Source: Planctomycetaceae bacterium UBA4732 (GTDB taxonomy: Bacteria; Planctomycetota; Planctomycetia; Gemmatales; Gemmataceae). From it: DNA of 7,515 nt. A model generated the notes under the pieces. The model saw only the letters and a program-made list of their open reading frames with translations. It did no database searches and was not told the DNA's origin. Positions 6,463-7,515 of this stretch are shown here, in pieces (position 1 is the stretch's first letter; the number at the start of each line of letters is the position of its first letter). The position numbers and the translations under genes are program-made. Location: assembly GCA_002404095.1 (NCBI GenBank), contig DHJA01000083.1:30816-38330 (forward strand). Direction: 5' to 3'.

Positions 6463-6489
6463 CCGCGGACGAATGGACGATGCTATAAT
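6459..6489 (+). promoter_or_regulatory. Extended -10 promoter of the TIGR03000 gene
   Basis: A perfect TATAAT (6484-6489) is preceded by TG and one base (6481-6483), giving the full extended -10 pattern. A weak -35-like CTGACC (6459-6464) overlaps the GTPase stop codon, with a long 19-base spacer. Transcription should start near 6496, leaving about 34 nt before the ATG at 6530. This suggests the secreted protein is expressed independently of the GTPase by the housekeeping sigma factor. Confidence 0.7.
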
Positions 6490-6529
6490 AAATGGGCGTC
6501 TGAGATTTCACCTGAGCGGAGGCGTTGCC

Positions 6530-7279
6530 ATGTTCAAGCGAAGTTACGTCGTTGCGGCCTGCGGGGCGTTCGCCCTGCTATTGACGGCCGTGGAGACAAG
6601 TTCAGCCCAGTTCGTGACCTTCCCCGTCGGCCGGGGCGGGAATTTCGGCGGGTTCAGCCCGCGCGGCTTCGGCTACTACCCATCGTCCTTCGGTTCGCCC
6701 TATTACGGATCGCCGTACTACGGATCGCCCTATTCCACTCCTAATTACGGTGGTTACAATCCGTCCCTCTATCGACCCGGCTACGGCTCTTACTCCGGGA
6801 ATTCCGTTACGCCCATCTATTACGGGGCCGCCTCCTTCGCGCCTGGCTACTCCTCCGCGTATTCGACGGCTTACGCCCCGCCGCGCCTTGTTTCGCCATC
6901 GCCCGAACTTGCGGCGAGGGCGGTCGATTGCGCGGCTCCAGCCGCCTACGCGACGCCGAGCTATCCCCTCCGGTCGCCCGATTACAATGTGATCTATCCG
7001 GTCTCGCCGCCGCTCTCCCAGCTGACGGACAATACCGCCAAAGTGGAAGTTCGCGCGCCGGCCGGCGCCGAGGTCTGGTTCGACGGTCATGCGACCACCC
7101 AGACCGGGGCCGACCGTTCTTTCACGTCGCCGGCGCTGGAGCCGCGCCAGGATTACGAGTATGAAGTCCGCGCCCATTGGGACGCCGACGGCAAGCCGGT
7201 CGATCAAACGCGCAAAGTGGTCGTTCACGCCGGCGATCACGTCGTCGTTGATTTCCATCGAACGGATGTCGTGAAATGA
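6530..7279 (+). CDS. Secreted TIGR03000 domain protein with Tyr/Gly/Pro-rich repeats
   Basis: This 249-residue protein of unknown role is typical of planctomycetes. Residues 1-26 form a signal peptide: FKR, then the hydrophobic VVAACGAFALLLTAV, with cleavage after SSA and mature Gln27. Residues 30-165 are low-complexity and rich in Gly, Tyr, Ser and Pro, including three consecutive GSPYY/GSPYS units near residue 62. This part may be unstructured or self-associating. Residues 170-246 form the TIGR03000 domain: KVEVRAPAGAEVWFDG, then TTQTGADRSFTSPALEPRQDY, then RKVVVHAGDHVVVDF, which fits a small beta-sandwich. The start is decided by GGAGG 7 nt upstream (6518-6522). The frame is open back to 6389 but overlaps the GTPase gene there, so the longer version is rejected. 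The promoter lies just upstream and a terminator follows. Location is probably periplasm or cell surface; function is not known for the family. Confidence 0.9.
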   Translation: MFKRSYVVAACGAFALLLTAVETSSAQFVTFPVGRGGNFGGFSPRGFGYYPSSFGSPYYGSPYYGSPYSTPNYGGYNPSLYRPGYGSYSGNSVTPIYYGAASFAPGYSSAYSTAYAPPRLVSPSPELAARAVDCAAPAAYATPSYPLRSPDYNVIYPVSPPLSQLTDNTAKVEVRAPAGAEVWFDGHATTQTGADRSFTSPALEPRQDYEYEVRAHWDADGKPVDQTRKVVVHAGDHVVVDFHRTDVVK

Positions 7280-7303
7280 ATGGGGAGCGCGGCGCGGAAT
7301 TAC

Positions 7304-7352
7304 GGCCGTCAGGGAAACGGAGTTAACCGCTCCCTGACGGCCCTTATCTTTT
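7304..7352 (+). terminator. Intrinsic terminator after the TIGR03000 gene
   Basis: GGCCGTCAGGGA (7304-7315) pairs perfectly over 12 bp with TCCCTGACGGCC (7331-7342), with a further CGG/CCG pairing inside the loop. CTTATCTTTT (7343-7352) follows as the T-rich tail. It lies 24 bases past the stop codon. A second weaker stem, CCGCC (7353-7357) with GGCGG (7368-7372) followed by TCTTCCTT, comes directly after and may back it up. The T-rich tails on the plus strand only indicate rightward termination. Confidence 0.8.
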
Positions 7353-7442
7353 CCGCCGCACCCCTCTGGCGGTCTTCCTTACGGTGTGGTACAAGCACAT
7401 TTCCCGCTACCCACCCATAGGTATCTACACTAACACCCTCTT

Positions 7443-7513
7443 GGGTCGGGGGGTGCCATGCTTTCGCGGGCCGGTCACGAGACGACATCCGGTCCCGACC
7501 CCGCGAAAGCATG
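7443..7513. repeat. Inverted-repeat element at the right edge
   Basis: A perfect 14-bp inverted repeat, CATGCTTTCGCGGG (7457-7470) and CCCGCGAAAGCATG (7500-7513), encloses 29 bases. CCGG at 7471-7474 and 7489-7492 can extend the structure, and CCGGTC occurs as a direct repeat at 7471 and 7489. An alternative 8-bp pairing, GGGTCGGG (7443-7450) with CCCGACCC (7494-7501), partly competes with the main stem. The element may continue beyond the window. No coding sequence could be supported in 7353-7515, and it is probably another palindromic intergenic repeat or the edge of a mobile element. Confidence 0.65.
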
Positions 7514-7515
7514 AG

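Noticed and set aside
6602..7258. 218-codon minus-strand frame rich in Arg and Gly across the TIGR03000 gene
   Set aside because: It is the reverse of the Tyr/Gly/Pro tract and TIGR03000 domain, and its composition is typical of an antisense shadow.
7309..7512. 67-codon minus-strand frame at the right edge
   Set aside because: It runs through the terminator stem and the edge inverted repeat, with no ribosome-binding site visible within the window and no family resemblance.

Overview
The window reads as a GC-rich chromosomal segment of a planctomycete, most likely of the Gemmata group. Three things point there. A 249-residue secreted protein ends in a recognisable TIGR03000 domain, which is planctomycete-specific. 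A large exported beta-helix protein begins with the Arg-rich leader plus LELLEERTLL motif typical of planctomycete extracellular proteins, and ends in DUF4214-type repeats. The spaces between genes are filled with GC-rich palindromic repeats.

Layout. Positions 1-2547 hold two minus-strand genes for envelope or secreted proteins: a TolC-like outer-membrane efflux-type protein (2547 to 1228) and, downstream, a PhnD-type periplasmic substrate-binding protein (1035 to 127). They are separated by a MITE/REP-like double hairpin (1142-1223). Positions 2548-3278 are a roughly 730-base space with a 31-bp repeat present as two tandem copies plus one inverted copy (2759-2872), a possible 47-codon minus-strand ORF (3020 to 2877), and a promoter-like extended -10 box for the rightward genes. 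From 3279 onward all clear genes are on the plus strand: the 689-residue beta-helix/DUF4214 protein (3279-5348), an Obg/DRG-like GTPase with a C-terminal TGS domain (5470-6462), and the TIGR03000 secreted protein (6530-7279), which has its own strong extended -10 promoter and a terminator. The right edge (7443-7513) holds another inverted-repeat element.

How the genes relate. Four of the five confident genes encode exported or envelope proteins. The exception is the cytoplasmic, probably ribosome-associated GTPase. I see no complete pathway: the substrate-binding protein has no permease or ATPase beside it, and the TolC-like protein has no membrane-fusion or pump partner in the window. I did not find a defence system, CRISPR array, tRNA, rRNA or intact transposase.

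The points most worth following up are: (i) the beta-helix gene seems to start at an ATA codon behind a near-perfect Shine-Dalgarno sequence, with no ATG, GTG or TTG able to encode its conserved leader; (ii) there are three unrelated families of nested palindromes in the intergenic spaces, one with an internal compensatory base-pair change and two ending exactly 4 nt beyond a stop codon; (iii) a 73-bp AT-rich palindrome abuts the GTPase ribosome-binding site; (iv) the G3 motif of the GTPase is DTPP instead of DxxG.
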